A stretch of 64,000 nt of DNA from Pseudomonadota bacterium. Its GTDB lineage: Bacteria > Pseudomonadota > Alphaproteobacteria > Reyranellales > Reyranellaceae. Where the stretch lies: the NCBI GenBank assembly GCA_018242505.1, contig JAFEBU010000065.1:96411-160410 (forward strand), in the 5' to 3' direction. Both the position numbers and the translations under genes were made by a program. Below the pieces are notes generated by a model that worked only from the letters and a program-made list of their open reading frames with translations, was not told the DNA's origin and made no database searches. Shown piece by piece: positions 34,782 through 44,187 of this stretch (position 1 is the stretch's first letter; every line of letters starts with the position of its first letter).

Positions 34782-36985
34782 ACGGTCTTACGCGTCGCGC
34801 GCTACTGGCCAAAGGCAGCCTGGTGGTTGCGTTTGCAAGCTCGGGACCAACGCAGGCGCAGGAGTCCGAAGAATCCACGAGCCTGCCGGGCGATCTCGAC
34901 AAATATCCTTTCCTCGATTCCTGGATCCGTGTCGACGCCGCGGACCGGATCACTGTCTTTACCGGAAAGGTCGAACTGGGCCAGGGGTTGAGGACGGCCC
35001 TGATCCAGATTGCCGCCGACGAGCTTTGTGTGTCGCCGGCCAGCATCGAGCTCATCACGGCGGATACTGGACGCACGCCAGATGAGGGAGTCACAGCGGG
35101 CAGCCATTCGATGCAGAACAGCGGCATGGCGATCCTGAACGCGGCCGCCAACTTACGCGTGCTGCTCACGGAAACCGCCGCCTGGCGCTTGGTGACCTCG
35201 GTCGATCAGATCGAGCTGCAGGACGGCTCTGCCTACGGACCCAACGGCCAGCATGTAGGTTATGGCGACCTTGTCGCGGGCTTCTCCTTGCATGTGATGG
35301 CCAAGCCGGACGTGCCCAGGCGCAGCAAGGGGCGCCGCCTGATCGGCGAATCCGTGCCGCGTGTCGACATACCGGCGAAGGTGAGCGGCCACGCAGCCTA
35401 TGTGCAGGACATTCGCGCGCCCGGCCTGCTGCATGCGCGCGTCGTGCGCGGCCCCAGCTTCGGCACGCAACTGAAGCAGGCCGACATCGATGCCGTGACG
35501 CACATGCCGGGCATCGAGCAGGTGGTGCGCAACGGCCGTTTCATCGCGATTCTCGCCGCCAAGGAGTGGGATGCGGTGAAGGCATCCCGTCGCCTGCAGG
35601 CCGCGGGATGGGAAAGGCGCGCCGCTCCCCTGCCCTCGACCGATCTCTGCGACACGATCCGAAGATCACCCGCTCGCGACATTCCGATCTTCGACTATCC
35701 AGGACCGCCTGCACCTGCAGACGCCAGGATCGTGAAGGCCCGATACAGCCGGCCATGCCTGATGCATGGTTCGATCGGGCCATCCTGCGCCGTGGCGTTG
35801 TGGGAGAACGGCAACATGATCGTATGGACCCACAGCCAGGGCGTTTCGCCGTTGCGCAAGGCGCTGGCCGAGCTGCTGCGCCTGCCGCTGGAGAAAGTGC
35901 GTTGCATCCATGTCGAAGGATCGGGTTGCTACGGACACAACGGAGCCGACGATGTCGCCGCCGACGCGGCGCTCGCTGCCCGCGCTGTCCCGGGTCGACC
36001 GGTGCGCCTGCAATGGATGCGCGAGCAGGAACATGGCTGGGAGCCGCTGGGCTCGGCCATGGTGGTCGAATTGCAGGGCGCCCTGGGGCGTAACGGTCGC
36101 ATCGTCGGTTGGCGACACGACGTCTGGAGCAATCCCCACAACGGCCGTCCCATCAGTGCCGGCGGGTTGCTCGCCGGTGCCGAGCTCGATCCGCCTTTCG
36201 CGCCCCAGAGACCTCGGCCGATCCCTATGCCCGAGGGCGGTGGCGACCGTAACGGCAACCCAATCTATGCCATGCCCAACGCGCGCGGTGTCTATCACTT
36301 CGTCGAACAGGCACCGGTACGTGTCTCCGCCCTGCGCTCCCTTGGCGCCCACATGAACGTATTCGCGATCGAAAGCTTTATGGACGAGATGGCGCAGGCG
36401 GCTGGCGTGGACCCGGTCGATTTTCGCCTGATTCACCTGCAGGACAGCCGCGGCAGGGCAGTGGTGGAGACGGCGGCTAACCGCTTCGGCTGGAAGCGAC
36501 GCGTCAATGGCCGTTCCGGCCGCGGCTGCGGTTTCGGGTTCGCGCGCTACAAGAATCTTGGTGCCTACTGCGCAATTGCCATGGAGATCGCCGTCGACCC
36601 CGACACGGGAGGCGTCGAGGTGCGGCGCGCCGTGGCTGCGGTCGATAGCGGCGAAGCCGTGAGTCCAGACGGAATCCGAAACCAGATCGAAGGCGCTATC
36701 GTGCAATCGCTGAGCTGGACCCTGCTGGAATCGGTGAGATTCGACACCGGCGGTCGCACCAGCTTCGATTGGAGTGCCTACCCTATCCTGCGCTTCCCGA
36801 CCGCACCGACCTCGATCGACGTCCATCTGATCGACCGCCCCGGCGAGCCTTTCCTGGGCGTAGGCGAGGCAGGTCAGGGCCCGGCAGCCGCAGCCCTGGC
36901 CAACGCGATCGCCGACGCAATCGGCCATCGCCTGCGCGACATGCCACTCACGCCCGAACGCATCAGGGCGGCACTTCGAAGCTGA
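34778..36985 (+). CDS. Molybdopterin-binding subunit of molybdenum hydroxylase (IorB-like)
   Basis: A 735-residue large subunit with a Tat signal (LTRRALLAKGSLVVAF), the Mo-cofactor blocks GKVELGQGLRTALIQIAADE, VEGSGCYGHNGADDVAADAA and the catalytic Glu in FLGVGEAGQGPAAAALANAI. IorB-type enzymes lack FAD and hydroxylate N-heterocycles or oxidise aldehydes in the periplasm, passing electrons to a cytochrome c, here encoded upstream. No molybdenum-cofactor insertion (XdhC-like) gene is adjacent. GTG start. Confidence 0.88.
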   Translation: MNGLTRRALLAKGSLVVAFASSGPTQAQESEESTSLPGDLDKYPFLDSWIRVDAADRITVFTGKVELGQGLRTALIQIAADELCVSPASIELITADTGRTPDEGVTAGSHSMQNSGMAILNAAANLRVLLTETAAWRLVTSVDQIELQDGSAYGPNGQHVGYGDLVAGFSLHVMAKPDVPRRSKGRRLIGESVPRVDIPAKVSGHAAYVQDIRAPGLLHARVVRGPSFGTQLKQADIDAVTHMPGIEQVVRNGRFIAILAAKEWDAVKASRRLQAAGWERRAAPLPSTDLCDTIRRSPARDIPIFDYPGPPAPADARIVKARYSRPCLMHGSIGPSCAVALWENGNMIVWTHSQGVSPLRKALAELLRLPLEKVRCIHVEGSGCYGHNGADDVAADAALAARAVPGRPVRLQWMREQEHGWEPLGSAMVVELQGALGRNGRIVGWRHDVWSNPHNGRPISAGGLLAGAELDPPFAPQRPRPIPMPEGGGDRNGNPIYAMPNARGVYHFVEQAPVRVSALRSLGAHMNVFAIESFMDEMAQAAGVDPVDFRLIHLQDSRGRAVVETAANRFGWKRRVNGRSGRGCGFGFARYKNLGAYCAIAMEIAVDPDTGGVEVRRAVAAVDSGEAVSPDGIRNQIEGAIVQSLSWTLLESVRFDTGGRTSFDWSAYPILRFPTAPTSIDVHLIDRPGEPFLGVGEAGQGPAAAALANAIADAIGHRLRDMPLTPERIRAALRS

Positions 36986-36988
36986 CCC

Positions 36989-37279
36989 TCAGTCGAGCCA
37001 GGAAGTATTGCGGGACTTCCGGCCGTAATGCCGCTCCGTGGGCGAGAGCTTTTCTTCCGTGTCGATGTCGGCATCTTCCCGGGCTGCCTGCCGTGGCTGG
37101 GCGCTCGTCAGTACCTCGCGCCCCAAGGCCGTGATCTTCCATCCGTGGGGCGTTTCGTCGATCAGCTTGTAAAGCGCAAGCCGGCCCTGGACCGTCGGGT
37201 CGAGTCCGCGCTCGGGCCCGAACGCAGCAAGGCTTTCAAGCACCGCGCGTTCATTGTCCATCAGGGATACGCTTGTCAT
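36989..37279 (-). CDS. Small protein of unknown function (winged-helix-like)
   Basis: A 96-residue protein. The first half (ERAVLESLAAFGPERGLDP to YKLIDETPHGWKITALGREVL) reads like a small winged-helix domain, helix-helix-strand with ITALGREVL near the wing. The tail is charged. No family is recognised. It ends three bases from the Mo-hydroxylase on the other strand. The start may be six codons later. Confidence 0.55.
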   Translation of the reverse strand: MTSVSLMDNERAVLESLAAFGPERGLDPTVQGRLALYKLIDETPHGWKITALGREVLTSAQPRQAAREDADIDTEEKLSPTERHYGRKSRNTSWLD

Positions 37280-37408
37280 GGGCGATAAACGACCATAGGC
37301 ACTTCGGGTTGCGGCAATGAGGATCCGGCGAGAATTTTTATCGCACGATCGGGAACTGGCCTGAACGGCGGGCGTTACCGTCAATTCGCGAATGATGGAG
37401 GCGGCCTC

Positions 37409-37597
37409 GTGCGCAAGATGATCCGCATCGCGCCGACCAGCCTCAGCGCTCTCGAGATCCTCGAATCGGACACGGGCAAGAGCTTTCAGGAGCTCATGGA
37501 TGAAGCCGTCGCCGATCTCCTGAAAAAATACGGCCGGCCGGCGACCATGCGCGAGGCGTTCGAACAGAGCGCTGCACGCAGCCGCCGCCCTAAATGA
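37409..37597 (+). CDS. Small protein of unknown function (ribbon-helix-helix-like)
   Basis: A 62-residue protein: MIRIAP strand, then LSALEILESDTGKSFQELMDEAVADLLKKYG, two helices, as in ribbon-helix-helix DNA-binding proteins. TGGAGG precedes the GTG start by about six bases. It overlaps the end of the convergent SDR by eight bases. Its length and low-complexity tail (RSRRPK) leave some doubt. Confidence 0.55.
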   Translation: MRKMIRIAPTSLSALEILESDTGKSFQELMDEAVADLLKKYGRPATMREAFEQSAARSRRPK

Positions 37598-38321
37598 ACG
37601 ACAGGCCCCCGCTCAGCCCCACGGTCTGGCCGGTCATATAGGCGTTGCCCATCAGCATCAGCACAACCTGGGCACACTCCTCCGGAGTGCCGAAGCGGCC
37701 GAGCGGGATACGCGAGGGCGACAAGGCGAGGCCCGACCGAACCATGTCGGTCTCGATCAACGACGGTGCCACCGCATTCACCGTGATGCCGTCTTTCACC
37801 AAGCGCGCCGCGTAGCCTCGCGTCAGTCCCTCGAGGCCCGCCTTCGAGGCATTGTAGTGAGGTCCGATACCGCCTGCCCCGCGGGCGGCACCCGATGAGA
37901 TGTTGATGATGCGGCCCCACTTCCGAGCCCGCATCTCAGGCACCACAGCCTGAATGCACAAGAATGCCGACTTCAGATTCACGGCGATCGTTTGATCGAA
38001 TATCTCTTCGGTCAGTTCGTCGACATTCCGGATAAGGCCGATGCCGGCATTGTTCACCAGCACGTCGACCGGGCCGAGTTCGCCGCGGACGGTGGCGACC
38101 ATCGTCGCAACCTCGGCAGCCTTGGAAACGTCGGCACGGATCGCGATCGCACGACGGCCTGCCTTGCGGATCCTGTCGACGACTGTCTGGGCTTCGGCGG
38201 CTTTCTCACGGAAATTCACCGCGATTGCCGCGCCCGCTTCGGCCAGCGAAATAGCCACTGCCCGGCCGATACCGCGCGATCCGCCGGTGACCAGCGCCAC
38301 CCGCCCGCTCAGCTCAGCCAT
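37590..38321 (-). CDS. Short-chain dehydrogenase/reductase (FabG-like)
   Basis: A 243-residue classical SDR with VTGGSRGIGRA, NNAGIGLIR, INISSGAARG and HYNASKAGLEGL (Tyr and Lys). It resembles 3-oxoacyl-ACP reductases in layout; the substrate is open. It is divergent from the luciferase-like monooxygenase 71 bases away. Confidence 0.85.
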   Translation of the reverse strand: MAELSGRVALVTGGSRGIGRAVAISLAEAGAAIAVNFREKAAEAQTVVDRIRKAGRRAIAIRADVSKAAEVATMVATVRGELGPVDVLVNNAGIGLIRNVDELTEEIFDQTIAVNLKSAFLCIQAVVPEMRARKWGRIINISSGAARGAGGIGPHYNASKAGLEGLTRGYAARLVKDGITVNAVAPSLIETDMVRSGLALSPSRIPLGRFGTPEECAQVVLMLMGNAYMTGQTVGLSGGLSFI

Positions 38322-38392
38322 TTTCGCCTCCGTCTATCGACCGCACCGGGCCGGTATGTTAGGCGAATCAACGCTTGTTCAGGGAGGTTCTT

Positions 38393-39631
38393 ATGCATCG
38401 GCTAGGTTTCGGGGCGTTTCTGGCCCCCCATCATCCGATCGGCGAGCATCCGATGCTGCAGTTCCGCCGCGACCTGAAGTTCGTGCAGCATCTCGACGAG
38501 CTGGGCTTCGACGAGTTCTGGTGCGGCGAGCACCATTCGTCGGGCTGGGAGATGATCGCGTCGCCGGAGATGTTCCTGGCGGCCGCCGGCGAGCACACCA
38601 AGCGCATCAAGCTGGCTACCGGCGTGGTCTCCCTGCCCTATCACCATCCCTACAACGTGGCACAGCGCATGGTGCAGCTCGACTACATGACCGGGGGCCG
38701 GGTGATCTTCGGCTCGGGCCCGGGCGCGCTGCCGTCGGACGCCCATACCCTCGGCATCGATCCGATGGTGCAGCGTGACCGGCAGGACGAGGCGATCGGC
38801 ATTATCCGGCGTCTGTTCAAGGGCGAACGCGTGACCGCCCGGAGCGACTGGTTCACGCTGCAGGATGCGGCGCTCCAGCTTCTGCCGCTGCAGGAGGACA
38901 TGCCCTTTGCCGTCGCCTCGCAGATCAGCCCGTCGGGCATGACGCTGGCGGGCAAGCACGGCATCGGCATCATTTCGCTGGGTTCCCAATCGAAGGAAGG
39001 CCTCACGGCCCTGGCGACGCAATGGGGGTTCGCCGAGGCGGCGGCGAAGAAGTATGGCCAGACCGTCGATCGCCGGAACTGGCGCGTCCTGCTCAACTGG
39101 CACATCGCCGAAACGCGTGAAAAGGCGATCGAAGAAGCGCGGCACGGCCTGATGCGCTGGCACAACGAATATGTTCACGGCACGCTGCAGCTGCCGGGCT
39201 CGGTGGCCTTCACCTCGCCCGACGACGCGATCGAGAAGACAGCCCTGGCGCCAGGATCTGCGGCGGTGATCGGCACGCCGGACGATCTCGTGAAGATGAT
39301 CAAGTCGGTCTACGAGACGAGCGGCGGCTTCGGTACCGTGGTCGGCTTCGTCCACGACTGGGCCAACATCGAGAACACCTTCAGGAGCTGGGATCTGGTC
39401 GCCCGTTACGTGGCTCCCGAGATCAACGGTTACGTGAGGAAGCTGCGCGACTCGCAGAAATTCCTGATCGAGAATCGCGACGTGTTCCAGCGTGCCGGCC
39501 AAGCCGTCATGGCCAAGATCATGGAGAACGAAGCAGCGGCCGAAGCGCTCAAAGTTACCTCCTCGCCGCGCATTGCCGCCGCGTCCGCCGCGGTGCCGGA
39601 TCTCGCAAAAGCGCGCCAGCCCGCGAAGTAG
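38393..39631 (+). CDS. LLM-class flavin-dependent monooxygenase
   Basis: A 412-residue bacterial-luciferase-like protein (F420/FMN TIM barrel): FGAFLAPHHPIGEHP, DEFWCGEHHSSGWE, ATGVVSLPYHHPYNVA and the GRVIFGSGPGALPSD block. It resembles limonene-monooxygenase- or alkanal-type members that need a separate flavin reductase, none of which is adjacent. The ATG at 38393 follows AGGGAGG. Confidence 0.87.
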   Translation: MHRLGFGAFLAPHHPIGEHPMLQFRRDLKFVQHLDELGFDEFWCGEHHSSGWEMIASPEMFLAAAGEHTKRIKLATGVVSLPYHHPYNVAQRMVQLDYMTGGRVIFGSGPGALPSDAHTLGIDPMVQRDRQDEAIGIIRRLFKGERVTARSDWFTLQDAALQLLPLQEDMPFAVASQISPSGMTLAGKHGIGIISLGSQSKEGLTALATQWGFAEAAAKKYGQTVDRRNWRVLLNWHIAETREKAIEEARHGLMRWHNEYVHGTLQLPGSVAFTSPDDAIEKTALAPGSAAVIGTPDDLVKMIKSVYETSGGFGTVVGFVHDWANIENTFRSWDLVARYVAPEINGYVRKLRDSQKFLIENRDVFQRAGQAVMAKIMENEAAAEALKVTSSPRIAAASAAVPDLAKARQPAK

Positions 39632-39655
39632 GTATCCACGGACGCCGAGCTCTCC

Positions 39656-40168
39656 TTGGTCATCGCGGTGGTGATGGGCGTTTCGGGGTCGGGCAAGACC
39701 ACTGTAGCCGCCATGCTGGCGGGCGCGCTGCATTGCCAATTCCTCGAAGGCGACGATCTCCATCCACCGTCGAACGTGAAAAAGATGCGCGGCGGCACAC
39801 CGCTCACCGACGCCGACCGCCTGCCGTGGCTAAGGAAGATCGCGGCCGAGATCGACGACTGGCGCTCGCACGGCGAGTCCGGCGTGGTCACCTGCTCGGC
39901 GCTGAAACGTTCCTATCGCGATATCCTTATCGGCGATCGCCGGGACATGACGCTGGTCTATCTTCGCGGTTCACGCGAACTCATCCAGCAACGCATGGCA
40001 GCGCGGCACGAGCATTTCATGCCGGTGGCGCTGCTCGACAGCCAATTCGCGACCTTGGAGGAGCCCGGCCCGGACGAACACCCCGTCGTCGTTGATATCG
40101 GTGGTCGGCCGGCAGAGATCGTGGCCAGGATCATGCGGCAACTCGATGACCGCGCCGTCCGACCCTAG
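39656..40168 (+). CDS. gntK: Gluconokinase
   Basis: A 170-residue P-loop kinase with GVSGSGKTTVA, the gluconate-kinase block EGDDLHPPSNVKKMRGGTPL, TCSALKRSYRD and RHEHFMP. It phosphorylates D-gluconate to 6-phosphogluconate, feeding the Entner-Doudoroff or pentose phosphate route. The start appears to be TTG at 39656; a GTG 12 bases later is an alternative. It abuts the end of the convergent lipoprotein. Confidence 0.9.
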   Translation: MVIAVVMGVSGSGKTTVAAMLAGALHCQFLEGDDLHPPSNVKKMRGGTPLTDADRLPWLRKIAAEIDDWRSHGESGVVTCSALKRSYRDILIGDRRDMTLVYLRGSRELIQQRMAARHEHFMPVALLDSQFATLEEPGPDEHPVVVDIGGRPAEIVARIMRQLDDRAVRP

Positions 40169-40642
40169 CTAGGAACCCTTTGGCGACGCCGGGGCGACGC
40201 CGCTTTCTCGGCACAGCGTCTCGACGTCGGCCCGTTCCGGATTGAAGGCGCCGATCTCGACCACGATGAAGTCAGGCGCGGCAGGCTTGCCCTTCATGAC
40301 GCCGATAAAGGGCGCCATGCCGACGAAGGTCCCGGCCGAATTGCGGCCATTCACCTCGCCACACACCGTGATCCAGCCGCGCTTGTTGCGGGCCGCCCGC
40401 ATCTCGCTGAAAGAGGCCGAAAGCGGGTCCTTCATCCATTTCAGGACCGAGGAGACAACCGCCTCCTGCTGCCGCTCGTCGAGCTTCACGGGAACCCCTG
40501 CCTCGATCGCTGTCCCGGCCGGCGGGGCTGGATAGTCCTTGTAGGGTTCGGGCAGGCTAACCGGCCTGTAGGATGGATCGGACGTCGTTTGCACGCACCC
40601 CGCCACCATCGCGCCTATGGCGAGCAACAGGTGCCTACGCAT
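40169..40642 (-). CDS. Lipoprotein of unknown function
   Basis: A 157-residue protein with the lipoprotein signal MRRHLLLAIGAMVAGC (Cys16). The mature part has LKWMKDPLSASFSEMRA and ITVCGEVNGRNSAG, a pattern seen in small alphaproteobacterial outer-membrane lipoproteins. Function unknown. GGGGGAG upstream supports the ATG over the GTG nine bases earlier. Confidence 0.7.
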   Translation of the reverse strand: MRRHLLLAIGAMVAGCVQTTSDPSYRPVSLPEPYKDYPAPPAGTAIEAGVPVKLDERQQEAVVSSVLKWMKDPLSASFSEMRAARNKRGWITVCGEVNGRNSAGTFVGMAPFIGVMKGKPAAPDFIVVEIGAFNPERADVETLCRESGVAPASPKGS

Positions 40643-40736
40643 TAATCCCACTCCCCCTTTAGAAAGAGCAGGTTAGGCCGGATCAGCGATTTTTTCCACA
40701 GTTTCCACGAGGAGATTCATATCAAGTGAAGGAATA

Positions 40737-41582
40737 CTACCCGCCATCGACCCCAAAAGCCTGCCGCATCGCCCTTACCCCTTCCTGGTGAGGTCCCCAG
40801 AGGCGACCACCGACCAGACCGCCATCGACCACAAGGTCGTGGCCGTTGACGAAGGTTGATTCGTCGGAGGCCAGGAACACAGCGGCGTGGGCGATGTCGT
40901 CCGTCGTGCCGGCACGGGGGATCGGCTGGTTCTTGGCCATGCCCGCCTTCATCGCCTCGGCATAGCCGTCGGCCTGGTCGGGCGGCAGGCCCAGTGCCTT
41001 GGCAAAGATTCCGGTGGCGATGCCACCCGGCGAGATCGAATTCACGCGCACGTTCTTTTCACCGAGCTGCATGGCCGCGCAGACCGTCAGATGATTCACC
41101 GCCGCCTTGGCTGCGCCGTAGATCATCGAGGTCGAATAGCCGGCGCGGCGCGCCGCGACGCTGCCGTTGTTGATGATGCTGCCCGAGCCTTGCTTCATCA
41201 TGACCGGCGCTGCGTGCTTCATGCCGAGCATCACCGAACGTACGAGCGTCGCCATCGCCGCGTCGAAACCGTCGACCGACACGGTCTCAATGCCACCGAC
41301 AGGCGCGGGACCGCCGGCGTTGTTGAACAGGCAATCGAGCCGTCCCCATTTGGCGAGGCACGCTTCGATCATCGCCTTGACGTCGGCTTCCTGCGTAGCA
41401 TCCGCTTTCACGAACAGGCACTTGTCCTTGCCGAGCGCCTGCTCGAGCGTGCGACCAAGCTCTTCGCGCCGGCCGGTCGCCACGACGCTGGCGCCCTCCT
41501 TCACGAAGATCTCGACCGTACGCCGGCCAATACCGCTGGTCGCCCCCGTGACAATCGCGATCTTGCCGTCGAGTCTGCCCAT
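40737..41582 (-). CDS. Short-chain dehydrogenase/reductase
   Basis: A 281-residue SDR: VTGATSGIGRR, VATGRREELG (Arg after strand 2, NADP-leaning), NNAGGPAP, IINNGSVAAR (Ser) and YGAAKAAV (Tyr and Lys). A long C-terminal tail follows VNGHDLVVDGG. GGGGGAA precedes the ATG. It follows the nucleosidase gene by 10 bases, so they may be co-transcribed. Confidence 0.85.
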   Translation of the reverse strand: MGRLDGKIAIVTGATSGIGRRTVEIFVKEGASVVATGRREELGRTLEQALGKDKCLFVKADATQEADVKAMIEACLAKWGRLDCLFNNAGGPAPVGGIETVSVDGFDAAMATLVRSVMLGMKHAAPVMMKQGSGSIINNGSVAARRAGYSTSMIYGAAKAAVNHLTVCAAMQLGEKNVRVNSISPGGIATGIFAKALGLPPDQADGYAEAMKAGMAKNQPIPRAGTTDDIAHAAVFLASDESTFVNGHDLVVDGGLVGGRLWGPHQEGVRAMRQAFGVDGG

Positions 41583-41592
41583 GGTCTTCCCC

Positions 41593-42351
41593 CTAGATGA
41601 CCGGTGCCAGCTTGTGCGCGACCAACGACGCATTGTGCGCCGCTATCGGCAAAAAGGCCCCAAAGTCGAGATGGCTCTCTGCACCGGCGAGATCGCTCAA
41701 GCAACGGACATTGACCAGCGGCAAGTTGCCAAAGCGCTCGGCGACCTGCGCCACCGCACCGCCCTCCATCTCGCACGCTTGCGCACCGTAGGCGCCGTGC
41801 AGCTTCTTGCGTGTGCGCTCGCTGTTCACGAAGCAATCGCCTGTGGCAATCGGCCCGAAGCTCACACGCGGCAAGCGCCGGCCTGCGCCAACCTCCGCCG
41901 GAAGCGCCTCGAACGTCACGCCGGTCGCAGCGGCCTTCAGGCGCTCCACCAGATCGGCAGGGACGTCGTAGCCATGGGCGTCGTCGAAACCCGGCAGCGG
42001 CGGCTTTCCCGGCTGGTAGGTCTTGAAGCCCACCTCCAGCTCGGCACCGTAGTCGTACTGGATGTTGCGCGTGCCCACGACGACGTCACCCACGCCCAAA
42101 GCCGGATCGAGACCTCCGGCAACGCCGCAGAACATGAGCGCCCCGCATGGAAAGCGGTCCAGCATCAGTGCCGCCGCAACGCCGGCATTGACCTTGCCCA
42201 TCCCGCATTCGACGAAGATCGCCTCGCGGCCGGCAATATGGCCCTTGAGGTAAGACAACCCACCCATGGCGATCCTGCCGCCCGAATCATCGGCGAGATG
42301 CGCGAGTTCCTCGGGCATCGCGGAAATGACGCCCAAAAGCCTGTTTGCCAT
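41593..42351 (-). CDS. MTA/SAH nucleosidase family protein
   Basis: A 252-residue nucleosidase with the MPEE start region (first catalytic Glu), FCGVAGGLDP, CEMEGGAVAQVA (ribose-binding Met-Glu) and CLSDLAG (catalytic Asp). It cleaves methylthioadenosine or S-adenosylhomocysteine, or a related futalosine-type nucleoside. The key residues are all present. It diverges from cysQ. Confidence 0.85.
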   Translation of the reverse strand: MANRLLGVISAMPEELAHLADDSGGRIAMGGLSYLKGHIAGREAIFVECGMGKVNAGVAAALMLDRFPCGALMFCGVAGGLDPALGVGDVVVGTRNIQYDYGAELEVGFKTYQPGKPPLPGFDDAHGYDVPADLVERLKAAATGVTFEALPAEVGAGRRLPRVSFGPIATGDCFVNSERTRKKLHGAYGAQACEMEGGAVAQVAERFGNLPLVNVRCLSDLAGAESHLDFGAFLPIAAHNASLVAHKLAPVI

Positions 42352-42398
42352 GAGCGGATGGGTTATAAGGTCGCCGCCATCAAAGCAACTCCCCGGCG

Positions 42399-43190
42399 AT
42401 GAGTTCCCTTCCTTCCCTTCAGATCCTCCGCGAGACCTGCACCGGCCTTGCCCGCGACGCCGCCCGCGAAATCATGCGCATCTATGCCGGCGATCTCGGC
42501 ACGCGCACCAAGGCCGACAAGAGCCCGGTGACCGACGCCGATCATGCCGCCGAGGCCATTATCCTGGCAGGCTTGCGCAGCCTCACGCCGAACACGCCTG
42601 TGGTGGCGGAAGAAGAGATGGCGGCAGGCCGCGTGCCCAAGCTCGACGGCGGACCGTTCTGGCTGGTCGATCCGCTGGACGGGACCAAGGAATTCATCAA
42701 GAGGAATGGCGAGTTCACGGTGAACATCGCGCTGATCGAAAACGGCCGGCCGATCCTGGGCATCGTCCTGGCACCGGCGAGCGACACGCTATGGCGCGGC
42801 GCGGCCGAACTGGGTGCGGACAAGAGCGACAAAGGCAGCGCTTTCGACCGGATCGCAACACGCGTACCGCCAGCGGAGGGCCTCACCGCCTGTGCCAGCC
42901 GAAGCCATGCCATCTACAGCGATCTCGACATCTGGTTCCGCAACAACGACCTCATTGTCGCAGAACGCAAGCAAGCAGGTTCGTCGCTCAAGTTCTGCCT
43001 CATTGCCGAAGGCCAGGCGGACATCTATCCCCGCTTCGGCCCGACCAACGAGTGGGACACCGCGGCCGGTCAGGCAGTTCTCGAGGCGGCCGGCGGCGAA
43101 GTCGTGACGACCGACGGACGGCCGCTGCCCTACGGCAAGCCTGGCTTCGCCAACCCGCATTTCATCGCCCGCAGCAAGGCGGCGCGATGA
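42399..43190 (+). CDS. cysQ: 3'(2'),5'-bisphosphate nucleotidase CysQ
   Basis: A 263-residue inositol-monophosphatase-fold enzyme with EEEM, WLVDPLDGTKEFI and EWDTAAGQAVL, the three metal-site blocks. It removes phosphate from PAP formed in sulfate assimilation. Its TGA overlaps the ATG of the Sua5-like gene (ATGA). Confidence 0.9.
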   Translation: MSSLPSLQILRETCTGLARDAAREIMRIYAGDLGTRTKADKSPVTDADHAAEAIILAGLRSLTPNTPVVAEEEMAAGRVPKLDGGPFWLVDPLDGTKEFIKRNGEFTVNIALIENGRPILGIVLAPASDTLWRGAAELGADKSDKGSAFDRIATRVPPAEGLTACASRSHAIYSDLDIWFRNNDLIVAERKQAGSSLKFCLIAEGQADIYPRFGPTNEWDTAAGQAVLEAAGGEVVTTDGRPLPYGKPGFANPHFIARSKAAR

Positions 43191-44164
43191 GGATCGTCGA
43201 ACCGACCGCCGCTTCGATCGAGGAGGCCGCGCGCCTTTTGCACGAAGGCGGTGTGGTCGCCTTCCCGACCGAGACCGTCTATGGGCTCGGTGGTGACGCC
43301 ACCAACGAGCACGCGGTTGCCGCCATTTTCGAGGCCAAAGGCCGGCCGAAGTTCAATCCCCTGATCGCCCATGTGCCGGGTGCCCGCGAAGCCCAACGCT
43401 TCGTACAATGGAGCAATGCCGCGGACAGGCTCGCGGCGAAATTCTGGCCCGGTCCGTTGACCTTCGTCCTGCCGAGGGCCGAACGCTCGCCCATCGCCCT
43501 GCTGGCCACGGCAGGGCTTGCCACGGTCGCCATCCGTGCGCCGTCGCATCCTGTGGCGCAGGCGCTGATCCGCGCCGCTGACCTGCCGATCGCGGCACCC
43601 TCGGCCAATCGCAGCGGCTCGGTCAGCCCGACACGGGCCGACCATGTCGCCGAGTCGCTCGGCGAGCGCGTCCCCCTGATCCTCGATGGCGGATCTTGCC
43701 CCGTCGGCGTTGAATCGACCGTGCTCGATCTTACCGGCGAGACGCCTGTGCTGCTCCGACCTGGCGGGGCGACGCACGAGGCGATCCAGGCGGTGATCGG
43801 ACCTGTCGCGCTATCGGCCGCCCTGCCGACGGGCAGTGCCGCACGCTCCTCGCCCGGTCAGCTCGAAAGCCACTATGCGCCGTCCCGCCCTGTGCGATTG
43901 GAGGCCACAAGTGTCTCACCCGACGAGGGTCTGTTGGCATTCGGGCCCTATCCGCCGGCGGGCGCCCGGATGACCTCCAATCTCAGCCCCACAGGCAATC
44001 TCGCCGAAGCGGCGGCCAACCTCTTCGCCCAGATGCGTGCTCTCGATCGTCCAGGCATTGGCCGCATCGCGGTCATGCCCATTCCGCAGACGGGATTGGG
44101 CCTTGCCATCAACGACCGGCTGCGCCGGGCGGCCGCGGATGACGGAGCAAAGCGTCGAGGCTAA
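43187..44164 (+). CDS. L-threonylcarbamoyladenylate synthase (Sua5-type TsaC)
   Basis: A 325-residue YrdC-domain protein with VVAFPTETVYGLGGDA, KGRPKFNPLIAHV and SANRSGSVSPT, followed by the C-terminal Sua5 extension (from about residue 215, with SPGQLESHYAP). It makes threonylcarbamoyl-AMP for the t6A37 tRNA modification. It overlaps cysQ by four bases. Confidence 0.9.
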   Translation: MRIVEPTAASIEEAARLLHEGGVVAFPTETVYGLGGDATNEHAVAAIFEAKGRPKFNPLIAHVPGAREAQRFVQWSNAADRLAAKFWPGPLTFVLPRAERSPIALLATAGLATVAIRAPSHPVAQALIRAADLPIAAPSANRSGSVSPTRADHVAESLGERVPLILDGGSCPVGVESTVLDLTGETPVLLRPGGATHEAIQAVIGPVALSAALPTGSAARSSPGQLESHYAPSRPVRLEATSVSPDEGLLAFGPYPPAGARMTSNLSPTGNLAEAAANLFAQMRALDRPGIGRIAVMPIPQTGLGLAINDRLRRAAADDGAKRRG

Positions 44165-44187
44165 GCTCGCAGGCGAGAGAGGAACCG

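Noticed and set aside
35666..36928. A 420-codon open frame on the minus strand
   Set aside because: Antisense to the Mo-hydroxylase large subunit; composition is that of a shadow frame.
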